64,000 nucleotides of DNA from an uncultured Alphaproteobacteria bacterium (GTDB lineage: Bacteria > Pseudomonadota > Alphaproteobacteria > HIMB59), in NCBI GenBank assembly GCA_902546975.1, contig CACCLU010000003.1:62001-126000 (forward strand), in the 5' to 3' direction. Made by a program: the position numbers and the translations under genes. A model generated the notes under the pieces. It had not been told where the DNA came from, made no database searches, and saw only the letters and a list, made by a program, of their open reading frames with translations. Positions 1 to 9,370 of the stretch are shown here, one piece after another (the first letter of the stretch is position 1; each line of letters begins with the position of its first letter).

Positions 1-48
1 TCTAAACTATGCATAACTATTAATAGGCATTTATAGTATTTTTAAATA

Positions 49-1494
49 GTGAGCATAAATTGGAAAAATTACAATTCAAAAAATAGCTATGATGAGTATT
101 TAACCCCAGAAAAAAGTCTTAGAAAAGAAGCTAAAGTAATTTCTAAAATATTAAATAGTTACTCAATCAAAGATTTAGAAAGAATTGAGCAAAATTGTCA
201 AAGCACAATAAGCTCTCGTGGCATTAATTTTAAAGTTTACTCAGCTGATAAAAAAGCTGCAGAGGAAAAAAAATGGCCATTGGATATTATTCCAAGGATT
301 ATTCTTAAATCCCAATGGCTTAAGGTCAGAAAAGGGTTAATACAAAGGTGTAAAGCATTAAATCTTTTTATAAATGATGTATATAACCAAAAAAAAATAT
401 TTAAAGACAACATTGTTCCAAAAGAATTGGTATTTAAATCTCAAAATTATCTAAAACAATGTGAGGGTTTTCATCCAAAAAAAAAGATTTGGTCGCATAT
501 TTCAGGAATAGATTTAATAAGAAATATTGATGGAAAATTTTTAGTATTAGAGGATAACCTTCGTGTCCCTTCAGGCGTGTCATACATGCTTGAAAATAGA
601 ATGGTAATGGGGGAGGTGTTTCCAGAATTATTTACACGTTATAGAGTTTCACCAATCAATCACTATTGCAATAGGCTCTATCATTGTATGTTAGATGCAA
701 TACCTTATAAAAAAAATAACCCCACAATGGTTGTATTAACGCCAGGTGTTTATAATTCTGCCTATTTTGAACATTCATTTCTAGCACAACAAATGGGAAT
801 TGCTCTTGTTGAGGGAAAAGATCTTTATGTCGAAAATGACAAAGTTTACGTAAAGACAGTCAAAGGAGGTTTGAGAGTAGATTGTATATATAGAAGGATT
901 GATGATACTTTTTTAGATCCCAAAACTTTTTTTAAAGGATCGTTATTAGGTGTGGCGGGTCTATACAAATCATACAGAAAAGGCAATGTTGGACTTCTAA
1001 ATGCTCCTGGAAGTGGTGTAGCAGACGATAAGGTTATATACTCATATGTTCCAAAAATAATTAAATATTATTTAGATGAAGAGCCAAAATTGGACCAAGT
1101 AGAGACATATTTATGTCACAATAAATCCGAGAGAGATTACGTAATATCAAATATTTCAAAAATGATAGTAAAACCAGCTGATGGATCTGGTGGTTATGGA
1201 ATTATAGTAGGACCTAAATCTTCTAAATCCGAGAGAGAGGCATATATTAGAAAAATTTTACATAACCCAAGAAACTTTATTGCTCAACCTTTAGAAATAT
1301 TATCAACTACACCAACTTTGCAGGGGAATTTAATTGAACCTCGACATCAAGATTTACGACCATTTATTCTCTCTGGAAGAGAGACGTATGTAACTATGGG
1401 TGGTTTGACTAGAGTTGCTCTTAAAAAAGGAAGCACGATCGTAAATAGTTCACAAGGTGGAGGTTCAAAAGACACTATGATTGTAGAAGATTAA
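49..1494 (+). CDS. Circularly permuted ATP-grasp family protein
   Basis: 481 residues, starting at GTG; an in-frame stop lies at 43-45, so no earlier start is possible. The protein matches the circularly permuted type 2 ATP-grasp family (formerly DUF404/DUF407). Visible are the SGIDLIR segment near residue 152, the VLEDNLRVPSG stretch shortly after it, and a glycine-rich VKPADGSGGYG nucleotide-binding loop near 373-383. ATP-grasp enzymes join a carboxylate to an amine or thiol using ATP, but the substrate of this family is not established. In many proteobacteria it is followed by an alpha-E helical protein and a transglutaminase-like protease. Neither is present here: the next gene is convergent and only three bases away. 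The family call is firm; the reaction is unknown. Confidence 0.85.
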   Translation: MSINWKNYNSKNSYDEYLTPEKSLRKEAKVISKILNSYSIKDLERIEQNCQSTISSRGINFKVYSADKKAAEEKKWPLDIIPRIILKSQWLKVRKGLIQRCKALNLFINDVYNQKKIFKDNIVPKELVFKSQNYLKQCEGFHPKKKIWSHISGIDLIRNIDGKFLVLEDNLRVPSGVSYMLENRMVMGEVFPELFTRYRVSPINHYCNRLYHCMLDAIPYKKNNPTMVVLTPGVYNSAYFEHSFLAQQMGIALVEGKDLYVENDKVYVKTVKGGLRVDCIYRRIDDTFLDPKTFFKGSLLGVAGLYKSYRKGNVGLLNAPGSGVADDKVIYSYVPKIIKYYLDEEPKLDQVETYLCHNKSERDYVISNISKMIVKPADGSGGYGIIVGPKSSKSEREAYIRKILHNPRNFIAQPLEILSTTPTLQGNLIEPRHQDLRPFILSGRETYVTMGGLTRVALKKGSTIVNSSQGGGSKDTMIVED

Positions 1495-1497
1495 ATT

Positions 1498-2934
1498 TTA
1501 AATCTTTTGCTTCACAACTATTGTCTGATTTAAATTTTCAATCTCTAATGTTTCTTCGTCCCCATTAGTCCATTTAATTTTAATTTTAAACTCATTTTCA
1601 TTATCTCTAATTCCATAGTGAGCAACTGGCTCCATTTGACATAAATAACCTGATCCTGCATCGATTGTTTTAGAATGAGTTCTTTCATTTGTGAAAAGAG
1701 TTACTGTTGCTCCTCTTGCTGGTGCTCCATGGATATTTAAAGGCCTTACCCTTAAAAAAGATCTTTGCTCATCATTATTATATTTAAATAGGGTCAATGG
1801 TTGAGCACCGGACTCACCATGAGATAAAAGAAGTTCTAGTACTCCATCGTTATCAATATCTGCAACCGCTGCCCCTGTTCCAAGACCATTTGGCTCAAGA
1901 GCTTGATCTAGTTTTATTTCTTTAAAAACACCGTTTTCAATTATTTTATAAAGTCTATTTGGTTCACCTATGTTATTTAGAAACACTTCATCATAACCAT
2001 CATTATCAAAATCTGCTGAGATTACTGTTCTAATTTTTGATGGTTCGTCAAAAGAAGAGTTAGCAATATTTTTAAATTTATCATTATCCAATACATAGGC
2101 TCTGTTAAAACCTGCCCAATTACCGTTTAAAATATCAAGTCTTCCTCGATAAAGGATGTCAGATAAAGCTGTTCCTCTTCCATTTTGATAAATATCTTTG
2201 ACATTCATCTCGCCAGCAACATCTGAATACTTACCATTTTGATTTAAATAGAGAAAATTCGGACCTCTTTCATTAGCTGCAAACACATCTATTTGATCAG
2301 ACAAGATGTGACCAGCAACTACAGCTCTACCTCCTGTAACTTTATCAAGCCCTAGACTTGCAGCTAGATCTACAACTCTATTATCAATAAACTCATAGAA
2401 TCTTGTTGGGCCACCATAATTAGCAACATAAATTCCATAATTTCCATTACCTTCTCTATCGACACAAACTACTGATCTTCCTGCTGTTAAATTCAATTCA
2501 CTTTGATTAATTTCTTTTTCGAATAAGTCCTCTATTACATCCTTGGAATTAATTAAAAGCCTGTCTGAATACATTTTTACCCCACTATAAGTATCTGTAT
2601 TAAGAAAATAAATCTCCTCAAGACCATCTTTATCTATGTCACATGCTGCAACTCCAATTGTAGATCTCTCTGGGTCAGAAAAAATATTATTAGTAATTTT
2701 ATTTTCAAGTCTTTCTCCATTAAAACCTAAAGCTAAATTACTATATCTAAATCCAGTAACTATAAATTCATCATTTCCATCATTGTCAAAATCGGTTACA
2801 GCTACACCGTAACTTAGTCTAGAACTTTGATCAGGTAATAAATTACTGATATTTTTGAAATAACTTTTTTCTGCAAATACATTCATAGAATAAAAAAATA
2901 ATAAAAATAAAAACAAAAATTTATAAAATTTCAT
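1498..2934 (-). CDS. Secreted FG-GAP/VCBS repeat protein with ASPIC/UnbV C-terminus (CRTAC1-like)
   Basis: I place the start at the ATG at 2934 (478 residues). This gives a clean signal peptide (MKFYKFLFLFLLFFYSMNVFA), whereas the longer frame back to 2991 would bury it behind 19 polar residues. The mature protein has repeated acidic calcium-type loops such as DFDNDGNDE, DIDKDGLEE, DFDNDGYDE and DIDNDGVLE, spaced as in FG-GAP/VCBS beta-propeller blades. Roughly the last 70 residues (RPLNIHGAPARGATV... to the end) match the ASPIC/UnbV domain. Such proteins are exported and probably bind calcium and surface or extracellular ligands; no enzymatic role is known. It converges with the ATP-grasp gene and diverges from a cysteine-rich exported protein. 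Confidence 0.85.
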   Translation of the reverse strand: MKFYKFLFLFLLFFYSMNVFAEKSYFKNISNLLPDQSSRLSYGVAVTDFDNDGNDEFIVTGFRYSNLALGFNGERLENKITNNIFSDPERSTIGVAACDIDKDGLEEIYFLNTDTYSGVKMYSDRLLINSKDVIEDLFEKEINQSELNLTAGRSVVCVDREGNGNYGIYVANYGGPTRFYEFIDNRVVDLAASLGLDKVTGGRAVVAGHILSDQIDVFAANERGPNFLYLNQNGKYSDVAGEMNVKDIYQNGRGTALSDILYRGRLDILNGNWAGFNRAYVLDNDKFKNIANSSFDEPSKIRTVISADFDNDGYDEVFLNNIGEPNRLYKIIENGVFKEIKLDQALEPNGLGTGAAVADIDNDGVLELLLSHGESGAQPLTLFKYNNDEQRSFLRVRPLNIHGAPARGATVTLFTNERTHSKTIDAGSGYLCQMEPVAHYGIRDNENEFKIKIKWTNGDEETLEIENLNQTIVVKQKI

Positions 2935-2991
2935 ATATTTAATACTATTTTGAGGATGATCTAGATTTAGATATGATTTGTAAATTAACAA

Positions 2992-3726
2992 GTGAATACA
3001 AAACTTCTGATTTTTGTTAAAAATAATATTATTTTAGCTTCAATAACCCTATTACTTGTACTGACTGTAAATAAAAATATTTACTCTAGTGAAAATATAA
3101 AAGGTGAGTCTTACTACTATGATACACTTGCTAAGAATTGGGGTAAAATTTTTCCAGATGGAAATAGAAATGCAGCAGGACCTAAGTTTTTTAAATATCT
3201 TATAGATCAAAAGCTCACTTTTAATGATTTTGTTGAATTCAATAAAAGATATTGCCCAGTTTCTGGGTCATTGATAGCGCCTGGATCTGAACCAGCGTTT
3301 ATAAGTATGAATGAAGTTGGCTCAAGTAATAAAGTATGTGGAAGTATGTATCGTTGTTGTTGGCCGTGTGTTTGTGACTCTATGAAATATGCAAAAGCTA
3401 TGGAGATATCACATAAATTTCAGGGCATTGAAGAAAGATTTACTGTTATGACTATTGATAACCCATGTAATAAAAAAGATTTTCCACTAGAGGTAAACAG
3501 GGATTATTTTTGTAATGGTGATCAAATGAATAAAAACCAAGTGTATACAATAGATCAAAAAATGGTTATTGGTTATTTACACAACCCAACTAGCTGTAAT
3601 AGTAGTGACCTTTTAGCTATAAATAATCATCCCGTTGTTGGTGAACAATGCAAGATAAGAAATTCTACCGATGAAGATGAACTTATTTCTGGTATGGGAG
3701 ATATATTTATTAAACTATCGAAATAA
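2992..3726 (+). CDS. Cysteine-rich exported protein of unknown function
   Basis: 244 residues, GTG start. The only in-frame ATG lies far inside, and the GTG start gives an uncleaved anchor or signal segment at about 9-31 (NNIILASITLLLVLTV). The remainder is soluble and contains ten cysteines, five of them packed in CGSMYRCCWPCVC around residues 116-128, followed by DSMKYAKAM. The even count and export signal suggest periplasmic disulfides or metal binding. The CCWPC patch recalls thioredoxin-type redox sites, but I cannot assign it to that fold. It lies 57 bases from the divergently read CRTAC1-like gene, so the two may share a control region. I do not recognise the family. Confidence 0.75.
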   Translation: MNTKLLIFVKNNIILASITLLLVLTVNKNIYSSENIKGESYYYDTLAKNWGKIFPDGNRNAAGPKFFKYLIDQKLTFNDFVEFNKRYCPVSGSLIAPGSEPAFISMNEVGSSNKVCGSMYRCCWPCVCDSMKYAKAMEISHKFQGIEERFTVMTIDNPCNKKDFPLEVNRDYFCNGDQMNKNQVYTIDQKMVIGYLHNPTSCNSSDLLAINNHPVVGEQCKIRNSTDEDELISGMGDIFIKLSK

Positions 3727-3741
3727 GTTTAAATTATTAAT

Positions 3742-4224
3742 TTAGTACTTTGATTTAATCCCTGAGCATTCATCCATAAGATCGTACATCGCATTTTCAA
3801 ATCTAGAGATATCAACTAATATTGGAAAAAATATTGTTGTACTTGGCTCAGGTTCTATACCAAAAATCCAAAGACCCTCTGTAGCATCTTCTCCATAAGC
3901 ATCATATGCATATACTTCTTGAACGCCAATTTCGCCATTTAGAATAAAATACTCTCTTCCATCCTCACCAATTTGACTTGATGCTGAATTCCATAATGCT
4001 TTATTAAAATCATAAATTGCAATAAGGTTCATGTCCCCGAGAGCTTGAACATAAGTCGTCACGCAACCATCAATTTCATATTCATTTGTAACAGCTCCCC
4101 ATCCACCATCTCCACCGATCATAAAACCAAGAGCATCATGGACTACATTCTCGTTTACTCTGGAAAAGGCAGAACTAAAACTAAAAAACAAAAAAGTGAA
4201 AAAAACAAATATTTTTGTTTGCAT
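3742..4224 (-). CDS. Small secreted protein of unknown function
   Basis: 160 residues with a clear signal peptide (positions 1-20, Phe-rich core, likely cleavage after SSAFS). The mature part is acidic and glycine-rich near its start (MIGGDGGWGA). It has two cysteines (C54 region and C154 region) that could form one disulfide, and ends in GIKSKY. I recognise no domain. It is the last gene of a tight minus-strand run that begins just after clpB, five bases after a 61-residue ORF. Membership of that run suggests co-expression with the YqaA-like membrane protein. Export is well supported; function is unknown. Confidence 0.7.
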   Translation of the reverse strand: MQTKIFVFFTFLFFSFSSAFSRVNENVVHDALGFMIGGDGGWGAVTNEYEIDGCVTTYVQALGDMNLIAIYDFNKALWNSASSQIGEDGREYFILNGEIGVQEVYAYDAYGEDATEGLWIFGIEPEPSTTIFFPILVDISRFENAMYDLMDECSGIKSKY

Positions 4225-4229
4225 ACTGA

Positions 4230-4415
4230 TTAATCGGTTAATAAATAGTCGCCATAGACTATAGTATTACTACCTTTTAATCTATATTTTTTGACTAATT
4301 TTACATCTTTATATTTTTTACGTAATTTTTTTAGTTCTAGTGAGGCTTCTTTTCTATATTTTTTGTTTTTCCACCATGATGAATTGCCAATTTCTAAAGT
4401 AATTACTTTCTTCAT
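4230..4415 (-). CDS. Small basic protein of unknown function
   Basis: 61 residues. The ATG follows the TGA stop of the upstream YqaA-like gene with no gap, an arrangement typical of translational coupling. The sequence is strongly basic and helical in the middle (KKYRKEASLELKKLRKKYK), then ends in a short strand-like segment with IVYGDYLLTD. No signal peptide or membrane segment is visible. No family is recognised. A plus-strand ORF of similar size covers the same bases, but the minus frame fits the operon spacing better. Confidence 0.55.
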   Translation of the reverse strand: MKKVITLEIGNSSWWKNKKYRKEASLELKKLRKKYKDVKLVKKYRLKGSNTIVYGDYLLTD

Positions 4416-4844
4416 TCAAAAAACAATAAATATTAAAAAAACATATCTAGATATCTTTGAAATACTTACTAATATCAAAAAAGTTAAAAACCTTACTCTC
4501 AAAATCCCAGCTATAATTGTCAGTGGATCACCAATAACTGGTAACCAGGCCAGTAGTAGAGACCAAATACCGTATTTTTTGAAATAAATTTCACTTCTTT
4601 CTATTTGCGTCTCACTTGCAGGAAACCACTTCTTATCTTTAAAAATTAATATTTTTTTTCCTAAATACCAATTAACTGATGAACCAAGAATATTTCCAAA
4701 ACTAGCTACTACCAAAAGTAAATATTTATCAAATGAACCTGTTAATAGCATTGTTGATAAAACTAACTCGGAAGATAGGGGAAGTATAGTAGCCGCGAGA
4801 AAACTAATAAGGACAAGTTGGAAATATGAGATGAATATAATCAA
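4416..4844 (-). CDS. yqaA: YqaA/DedA-like (SNARE-associated) inner-membrane protein
   Basis: 142 residues, the same length I recall for E. coli YqaA. Hydrophobic segments fall at about 5-30, 38-58 and 95-142, separated by a cytoplasmic stretch carrying KKWFPASETQIERSEIYFKKYG. The pattern GNILGSSVNWYLGK and the later WLPVIGDPLTIIAGILRV are the family signatures. DedA/YqaA proteins are thought to act in lipid flipping or membrane homeostasis; the precise substrate of YqaA is not settled. It is preceded by a 137-residue membrane protein 11 bases upstream, and its stop abuts the next start. Confidence 0.85.
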   Translation of the reverse strand: MIIFISYFQLVLISFLAATILPLSSELVLSTMLLTGSFDKYLLLVVASFGNILGSSVNWYLGKKILIFKDKKWFPASETQIERSEIYFKKYGIWSLLLAWLPVIGDPLTIIAGILRVRFLTFLILVSISKISRYVFLIFIVF

Positions 4845-4855
4845 ATAAATATTAA

Positions 4856-5269
4856 TTAAATATAGGTTTCAGCTTTTAAAATATCTAATATTAACATAAA
4901 CGTAAAATAACCTGCATTTATGAATACAATAAAACTAAACATATAAATAATTTCCTTTGAGACGTTTTCACTTACAAAATTAGGAAAGAAATATTTTCCA
5001 AGAAGAAAACTTATTTCTGAATATATTACTGTTATTGTAGCAGCAATAAAAAGAACATAAGTAAATTTTCCAAAAAAATTTACAATAAGTAAGCTAGCAA
5101 AAGTAATTAATAATAGAAAAAGAGAGGAATATATTGACAAATTTGAAATTGTTAATTTTTGTTTATAAATTTTTCTTGTTAGGAGTAGTAAAAAAAAAAT
5201 TATTGTTAATATTGAAGAAACTAAAAAAACCTTAGTGTTATAAAGAGAGTCTGAAAAAAAAATGTCCAA
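4856..5269 (-). CDS. Polytopic membrane protein of unknown function
   Basis: 137 residues starting at TTG. A TAA stop lies two codons upstream in the same frame (5273-5275) and there is no early ATG, so TTG 5269 is the best start. The sequence shows four strongly hydrophobic segments (about 14-31, 44-63, 69-90 and 106-128) with short charged loops, implying an integral inner-membrane protein with both ends on the same side. I recognise no family. The same-frame upstream stop belongs to a 30-codon micro-ORF, so ribosomes could terminate there and restart here. Confidence 0.65.
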   Translation of the reverse strand: MDIFFSDSLYNTKVFLVSSILTIIFFLLLLTRKIYKQKLTISNLSIYSSLFLLLITFASLLIVNFFGKFTYVLFIAATITVIYSEISFLLGKYFFPNFVSENVSKEIIYMFSFIVFINAGYFTFMLILDILKAETYI

Positions 5270-5272
5270 AAA

Positions 5273-5365
5273 TTATTTTTTTCTAATTTTTCTTATAGTC
5301 ATCACTGAAAGGAACAGTACAAAAAATATTAAAGCAAATGCTCCAATTAAAAATATCCATTTCAT
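5273..5365 (-). CDS. Putative 30-residue single-pass membrane peptide
   Basis: An ATG at 5365 opens a 30-codon frame: MKWIFLIGAFALIFFVLF, then SVMTIRKIRKK and TAA. It has one continuous hydrophobic segment of about 20 residues and a basic tail, as expected for an inner-membrane micro-protein with a cytoplasmic C-terminus. It fills the space between clpB and the 137-residue membrane protein and ends three bases before that protein's TTG start, in the same frame. It could be an independent peptide or a short leader ORF controlling re-initiation. There is no homology evidence. Confidence 0.45.
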   Translation of the reverse strand: MKWIFLIGAFALIFFVLFLSVMTIRKIRKK

Positions 5366-5400
5366 GAGTTAATTATACAAATTTTGCTTTAAGTTGGAAG

Positions 5401-7980
5401 TTATGATCTCAAAACCCTAAGGTTTTTATTGGCAATTTTTAATCCATATTTATCTTTGGAAAAAATTAATTTATCTTCAATATTTTCCCCAATATCTAGA
5501 ATTACCTCTGATAAGGGGTTTAAAACTTCATCTTGCAGTAATCTTTTCAAAGGTCTGGCTCCAAATAATGGATCAAAACCTTTTTCTTTCAAGTAATTAA
5601 AGGCTTCATCAGTAAAACCAATTGAAATACCTTTTGAGGAGACTCTTTTTTCGATAAGTTGAATTTGATTATTTAAAATCGCACTAATATTTTCTTTTGA
5701 TAATTTGTTAAATAATATTATGTCATCAATTCTATTCAAAAACTCTAATCGAAAATGATTTTTTAGCTCTTCAAGAGCAAGGTTCTTTTTTGTCGTATAG
5801 TCAAAATTATCATCAACAGGGATTTGTGAGCCAATATTAGATGTCATGATAATAAGAGTATTTTTAAAATTCACTATTTTTCCTTTAGAGTCTGTTAACC
5901 TACCATCATCTAAAATTTGTAGTAGAATATTAAATACATCAGGGTGAGCTTTTTCAATTTCATCAAACAAAATAACCTGATACGGGCGTCTACGTACAGA
6001 GTCAGTTAACTTACCACCATCATCGTATCCGACATAACCAGGCGGAGATCCAATTAGTTTACTTACAGAGTGTTTTTCCATGTACTCAGACATATCGAGC
6101 CTTAGCATTTGTTTTTCATTATCAAAAACATACTCTGCTAAAGCTTTTGATAACTCAGTTTTACCTACACCTGTTGGTCCTAAAAAAAGAAACGAGCCTA
6201 AAGGCTTATTAGGATCTTGAAGACCTGCTTTTGAAATCTTAATTGCCTTAGATACTTTCTCAATAGCATCTTGTTGGCCAATAACTCTTTTTTCTAACAG
6301 TTTTTCTATGTTTGTTAACTTATCTTTTTCACCTCCGATAAGTTTTTCTAAAGGGATCCCAGTCCACTTTGATACCACACTTGCGATATCTTCAGCATTA
6401 ATCACTTCATTAATTATTGTAGCCTGCTCTTTTTTATTCAATTCTTCATACTCTTTTTGAAGACTAGGGAGTAAGCCATACATGATTTCACTTGCTTTTG
6501 TTAAATCACCACTTCTTTGAGCACCCTCGAGTTCTTCTTTTGCTTGATCAATTCGTTCATTTAAATTTCTTTTTGTATCTAGTATCTTTTTTTCTGACTC
6601 CCAAGTACTATTGAGTATATTTAGTCTTTCTTGAATATCTGAAATTTGACTTTCAATTTTTTCATTTTTTTTCTCATCTTTTTCATTATCTTTTGAAAGG
6701 ACGTTTTTTTCCATCTGCAGTTTAATAAGATCTCTGTCAAGCTGGTCTATTTCCTCAGGTTTACTGTCAATTTCCATTTTAACTTTACTCGCAGCCTCAT
6801 CCATTAAATCAATCGCTTTATCAGGCAAAAAACGATCAGTTATATATCGATCTGATAATTGAACTGATGATAAAATAGCCTCATCACTAATTCTTATTCC
6901 ATGATGGATTTCATATTTTTCTTTTAGACCTCTTAAAATAGCAACAGCATCCGTTGAAGAGGGCTCATTAACAAAAACTGGTTGAAAACGTCTAGTTAAA
7001 GCTGCATCTTTCTCAAAATATTTTTTATACTCATCTAAAGTTGTTGCACCAACGCAATGTAATTCACCTCTAGCTAATGCTGGCTTTAACATGTTAGATG
7101 CATCCATCGCTCCATCTGTCTTTCCAGCACCAACAAGCGTATGAATTTCATCTATAAATAAAATAATTGAACCATTTTGTTTATGAATTTCTTTTAAAAC
7201 GTTTTGAAGTCTTTCTTCAAATTCTCCACGATACTTGGCACCAGCAAGCAATAATCCAAGATCAAGAATACGAATAACTTTATTTTCTAATGAGCGTGGA
7301 ACATCTTTATTTGCTATTCTTTGTGCTAAACCCTCTATCAATGCAGTTTTACCTACACCAGGGTCTCCAATTAATATTGGATTATTTTTAGTTCTCCTTG
7401 ATAAAACTTGAATAGTTCTTCTAATTTCCTCATCTCTTCCAATAACCGGATCTAACTCTCTTTTTTGTGCCTTTTGAGTAACATTGATTGTATACTTTTC
7501 TAAAGCGTTAAAATTATCATCAGAATTTTCGCTTTCAGATTTTCCGTCTTTTCTAAACTCTTGAATTTTTGTTTTAACTAATCCAAGACTTAGCCCATTT
7601 TTTTTTAATATTTTTTCAATTTGGTCATCTGATTTTATACAACTTAAAAATAAAGAGTCGATCGATACAAAACTATCATGATTAGACTTTGCAATTTTTT
7701 CTGCATCTTCAAAAAGACTCAATAATTTAGGATCAGCATAAATTTGACTACTGTTTGAGTTATTTACTTGTTCTTTAGATAATATTTCAGAAATAGTTGT
7801 TTTAATTATACCGGTGTTAATTTTCTCAAAAATTTTGTTAATTAATTCATGATTGGAGTTTAATAATTCATTAAAAATATGAATAGGAGCAATTTTTTGA
7901 TGTTTTTTACTTAATGCTAAATTTTGTGCAGAATTAATAATTTTTTTTGAACTATTAGTATATTTTTCAAAATTCATCAT
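5401..7980 (-). CDS. clpB: ClpB disaggregase (Hsp104 family AAA+ chaperone)
   Basis: 859 residues, full length for ClpB. It carries the Clp N-terminal repeats (about 1-145), a first AAA+ module with Walker A GDPGVGKT near 204-211 and Walker B LFIDEIH, a long coiled-coil middle domain (about 400-520, [13 protein letters not shown]...), and a second AAA+ module with GPTGVGKT near 600. It works with DnaK/DnaJ to pull polypeptides out of aggregates, using ATP in a hexamer. The gene diverges from a 35-residue basic ORF and murA with only 22 bases between starts. The start may be either of two adjacent ATGs. I could not make out a sigma-32 promoter in that short gap. Confidence 0.97.
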   Translation of the reverse strand: MMNFEKYTNSSKKIINSAQNLALSKKHQKIAPIHIFNELLNSNHELINKIFEKINTGIIKTTISEILSKEQVNNSNSSQIYADPKLLSLFEDAEKIAKSNHDSFVSIDSLFLSCIKSDDQIEKILKKNGLSLGLVKTKIQEFRKDGKSESENSDDNFNALEKYTINVTQKAQKRELDPVIGRDEEIRRTIQVLSRRTKNNPILIGDPGVGKTALIEGLAQRIANKDVPRSLENKVIRILDLGLLLAGAKYRGEFEERLQNVLKEIHKQNGSIILFIDEIHTLVGAGKTDGAMDASNMLKPALARGELHCVGATTLDEYKKYFEKDAALTRRFQPVFVNEPSSTDAVAILRGLKEKYEIHHGIRISDEAILSSVQLSDRYITDRFLPDKAIDLMDEAASKVKMEIDSKPEEIDQLDRDLIKLQMEKNVLSKDNEKDEKKNEKIESQISDIQERLNILNSTWESEKKILDTKRNLNERIDQAKEELEGAQRSGDLTKASEIMYGLLPSLQKEYEELNKKEQATIINEVINAEDIASVVSKWTGIPLEKLIGGEKDKLTNIEKLLEKRVIGQQDAIEKVSKAIKISKAGLQDPNKPLGSFLFLGPTGVGKTELSKALAEYVFDNEKQMLRLDMSEYMEKHSVSKLIGSPPGYVGYDDGGKLTDSVRRRPYQVILFDEIEKAHPDVFNILLQILDDGRLTDSKGKIVNFKNTLIIMTSNIGSQIPVDDNFDYTTKKNLALEELKNHFRLEFLNRIDDIILFNKLSKENISAILNNQIQLIEKRVSSKGISIGFTDEAFNYLKEKGFDPLFGARPLKRLLQDEVLNPLSEVILDIGENIEDKLIFSKDKYGLKIANKNLRVLRS

Positions 7981-8002
7981 ATAATTTATTTGGTAATAAT
8001 TT

Positions 8003-8110
8003 ATGAAGAAACAAGACCTAATAAAAAAAAATTTTGAACAACAAAAAAAAGATAAATTAGCTCAAAAATTAAGAGAAAATCTAAAAAAAAGAAAAAAAAT
8101 TAAGAAATAA
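8003..8110 (+). CDS. Putative 35-residue highly basic peptide upstream of murA
   Basis: An ATG at 8003 opens a 35-codon frame ending TAA at 8108-8110, four bases before murA. The translation begins MKKQDLIKKNFEQQKKDK and continues LAQKLRENLKKRKKIKK. About half of the residues are Lys or Arg, with a Leu/Ala heptad-like spacing compatible with one amphipathic helix. No signal or membrane segment is present. The spacing indicates co-transcription with murA. Such composition can also arise by chance in an A-rich leader, so expression is not certain. Confidence 0.5.
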   Translation: MKKQDLIKKNFEQQKKDKLAQKLRENLKKRKKIKK

Positions 8111-8113
8111 ATA

Positions 8114-9370
8114 ATGCAAACGGTAGTTATAAAAGGTCCTTCAACCTTGAAAGGGCAAATAAAAATCTCTGGTTCAAAAAATGCTTCTTTACCTATTATC
8201 ATTTCAACTCTGTTGGCAAAAGGTGAGTGCCTTATTCATAATGTACCTAACCTTAGAGATACAAGATTTTTAATCTCAATTTTAAAAGATTTAGGGTGTG
8301 ATGTTGATTTTCAAAAAAACACTCTATTAATTAAAAGTTCTGCCATTACAAAAAAATCAGCTGATTACGAATATGTTCGTCAAATGAGAGCATCTATTGT
8401 TATTTTAGGACCTGCGATTTCAAGATATAAAAAATTTAAAATAGCCCTTCCTGGTGGTTGCTCGATTGGCACTAGAGGAATTGATTTGCACTTAAATGCT
8501 CTAAAGTTAATGGGTGTAAAAATCTCAATAAAAAATGGATATGTAATTGCTGAGAGGAAAAAAAATAATTTAAACTCAATTGACCATAAATTTCCAAAAA
8601 TTAGTGTAGGTGCAACACAAAATATTTTAATGGCAGCTAGTCTTGCAAGTGGAAAAAGTACATTAAAAAATTGTGCAATCGAGCCCGAAGTCATAGATTT
8701 AATTAATTTTTTAAATAAATGTGGCGCACTTATAAAAGTAAAAAACAGGACAATTACAGTTAGAGGAGTGGAAGAACTAAAACTTCAGGATTACAAAGTA
8801 ATACCTGACAGGATAGAAGCCGGTTCATATATTTTAGCAACTATGGCAACAAAAGGGAGACTCAAAATGAATAACTTCAATCCAAAAGACCTGGCTCTTC
8901 CTTTGAAACTTTACAAAGCAATGGGTTTAAAAATAAAAAAGCTATCTAATTCCTCTTATGAAATTTATTGCAAAACACTTAAACCTTTTAAAAAAATTTC
9001 TACTAAAGAATTTCCAGGATATCCAACAGATTTACAGGCTCAGCTAATAGCAACACAACTAAAGTCTGGTTTAAAGTCAAAAGTGGTCGAAAATATATTT
9101 GAAAATAGATTTATACATATTCCAGAGCTGAGAAGATTTGGTGCCAATTTATCAATTAAAGGAAAAACAGTAACAATAGATAAAACATCTAATTTACTGG
9201 GTGCAGAGGTCATGGCGACAGATATAAGGGCCAGTTTTTCCCTAATAATCGCAGCAATGATGTCAAAGGGAAAAACTGTAATAAATAGAATTTATCACCT
9301 TGACAGAGGATATGAAGATTTTGATTTAAAATTAAAAAAATGTGGCGTAAACATTAGTAGAAAAAAATGA
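8114..9370 (+). CDS. murA: UDP-N-acetylglucosamine 1-carboxyvinyltransferase (MurA)
   Basis: 418 residues, standard length. MurA transfers enolpyruvate from PEP to UDP-GlcNAc, the first committed step of peptidoglycan synthesis, in the cytoplasm. The N-terminal GSKNASLP loop carries the conserved Lys-Asn. The flexible catalytic loop reads LPGGCSIGTRGIDLH, with the PEP-reactive cysteine at about residue 116, so this is the Cys-type (fosfomycin-targetable) enzyme rather than the Asp-type. C-terminal VMATDIRASFSLI is also typical. The stop overlaps the hisG start by four bases (ATGA), so the genes are translationally coupled. Confidence 0.97.
   Translation: MQTVVIKGPSTLKGQIKISGSKNASLPIIISTLLAKGECLIHNVPNLRDTRFLISILKDLGCDVDFQKNTLLIKSSAITKKSADYEYVRQMRASIVILGPAISRYKKFKIALPGGCSIGTRGIDLHLNALKLMGVKISIKNGYVIAERKKNNLNSIDHKFPKISVGATQNILMAASLASGKSTLKNCAIEPEVIDLINFLNKCGALIKVKNRTITVRGVEELKLQDYKVIPDRIEAGSYILATMATKGRLKMNNFNPKDLALPLKLYKAMGLKIKKLSNSSYEIYCKTLKPFKKISTKEFPGYPTDLQAQLIATQLKSGLKSKVVENIFENRFIHIPELRRFGANLSIKGKTVTIDKTSNLLGAEVMATDIRASFSLIIAAMMSKGKTVINRIYHLDRGYEDFDLKLKKCGVNISRKK

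Noticed and set aside
4291-4587. 98-codon plus-strand frame opposite the 61-residue and YqaA-like genes
   Set aside because: It is antisense to a recognisable YqaA-like protein, has no coding signature and no ribosome site.
8380-8694. 104-codon minus-strand frame inside murA
   Set aside because: It is antisense to the catalytic loop of murA and shows no protein features.
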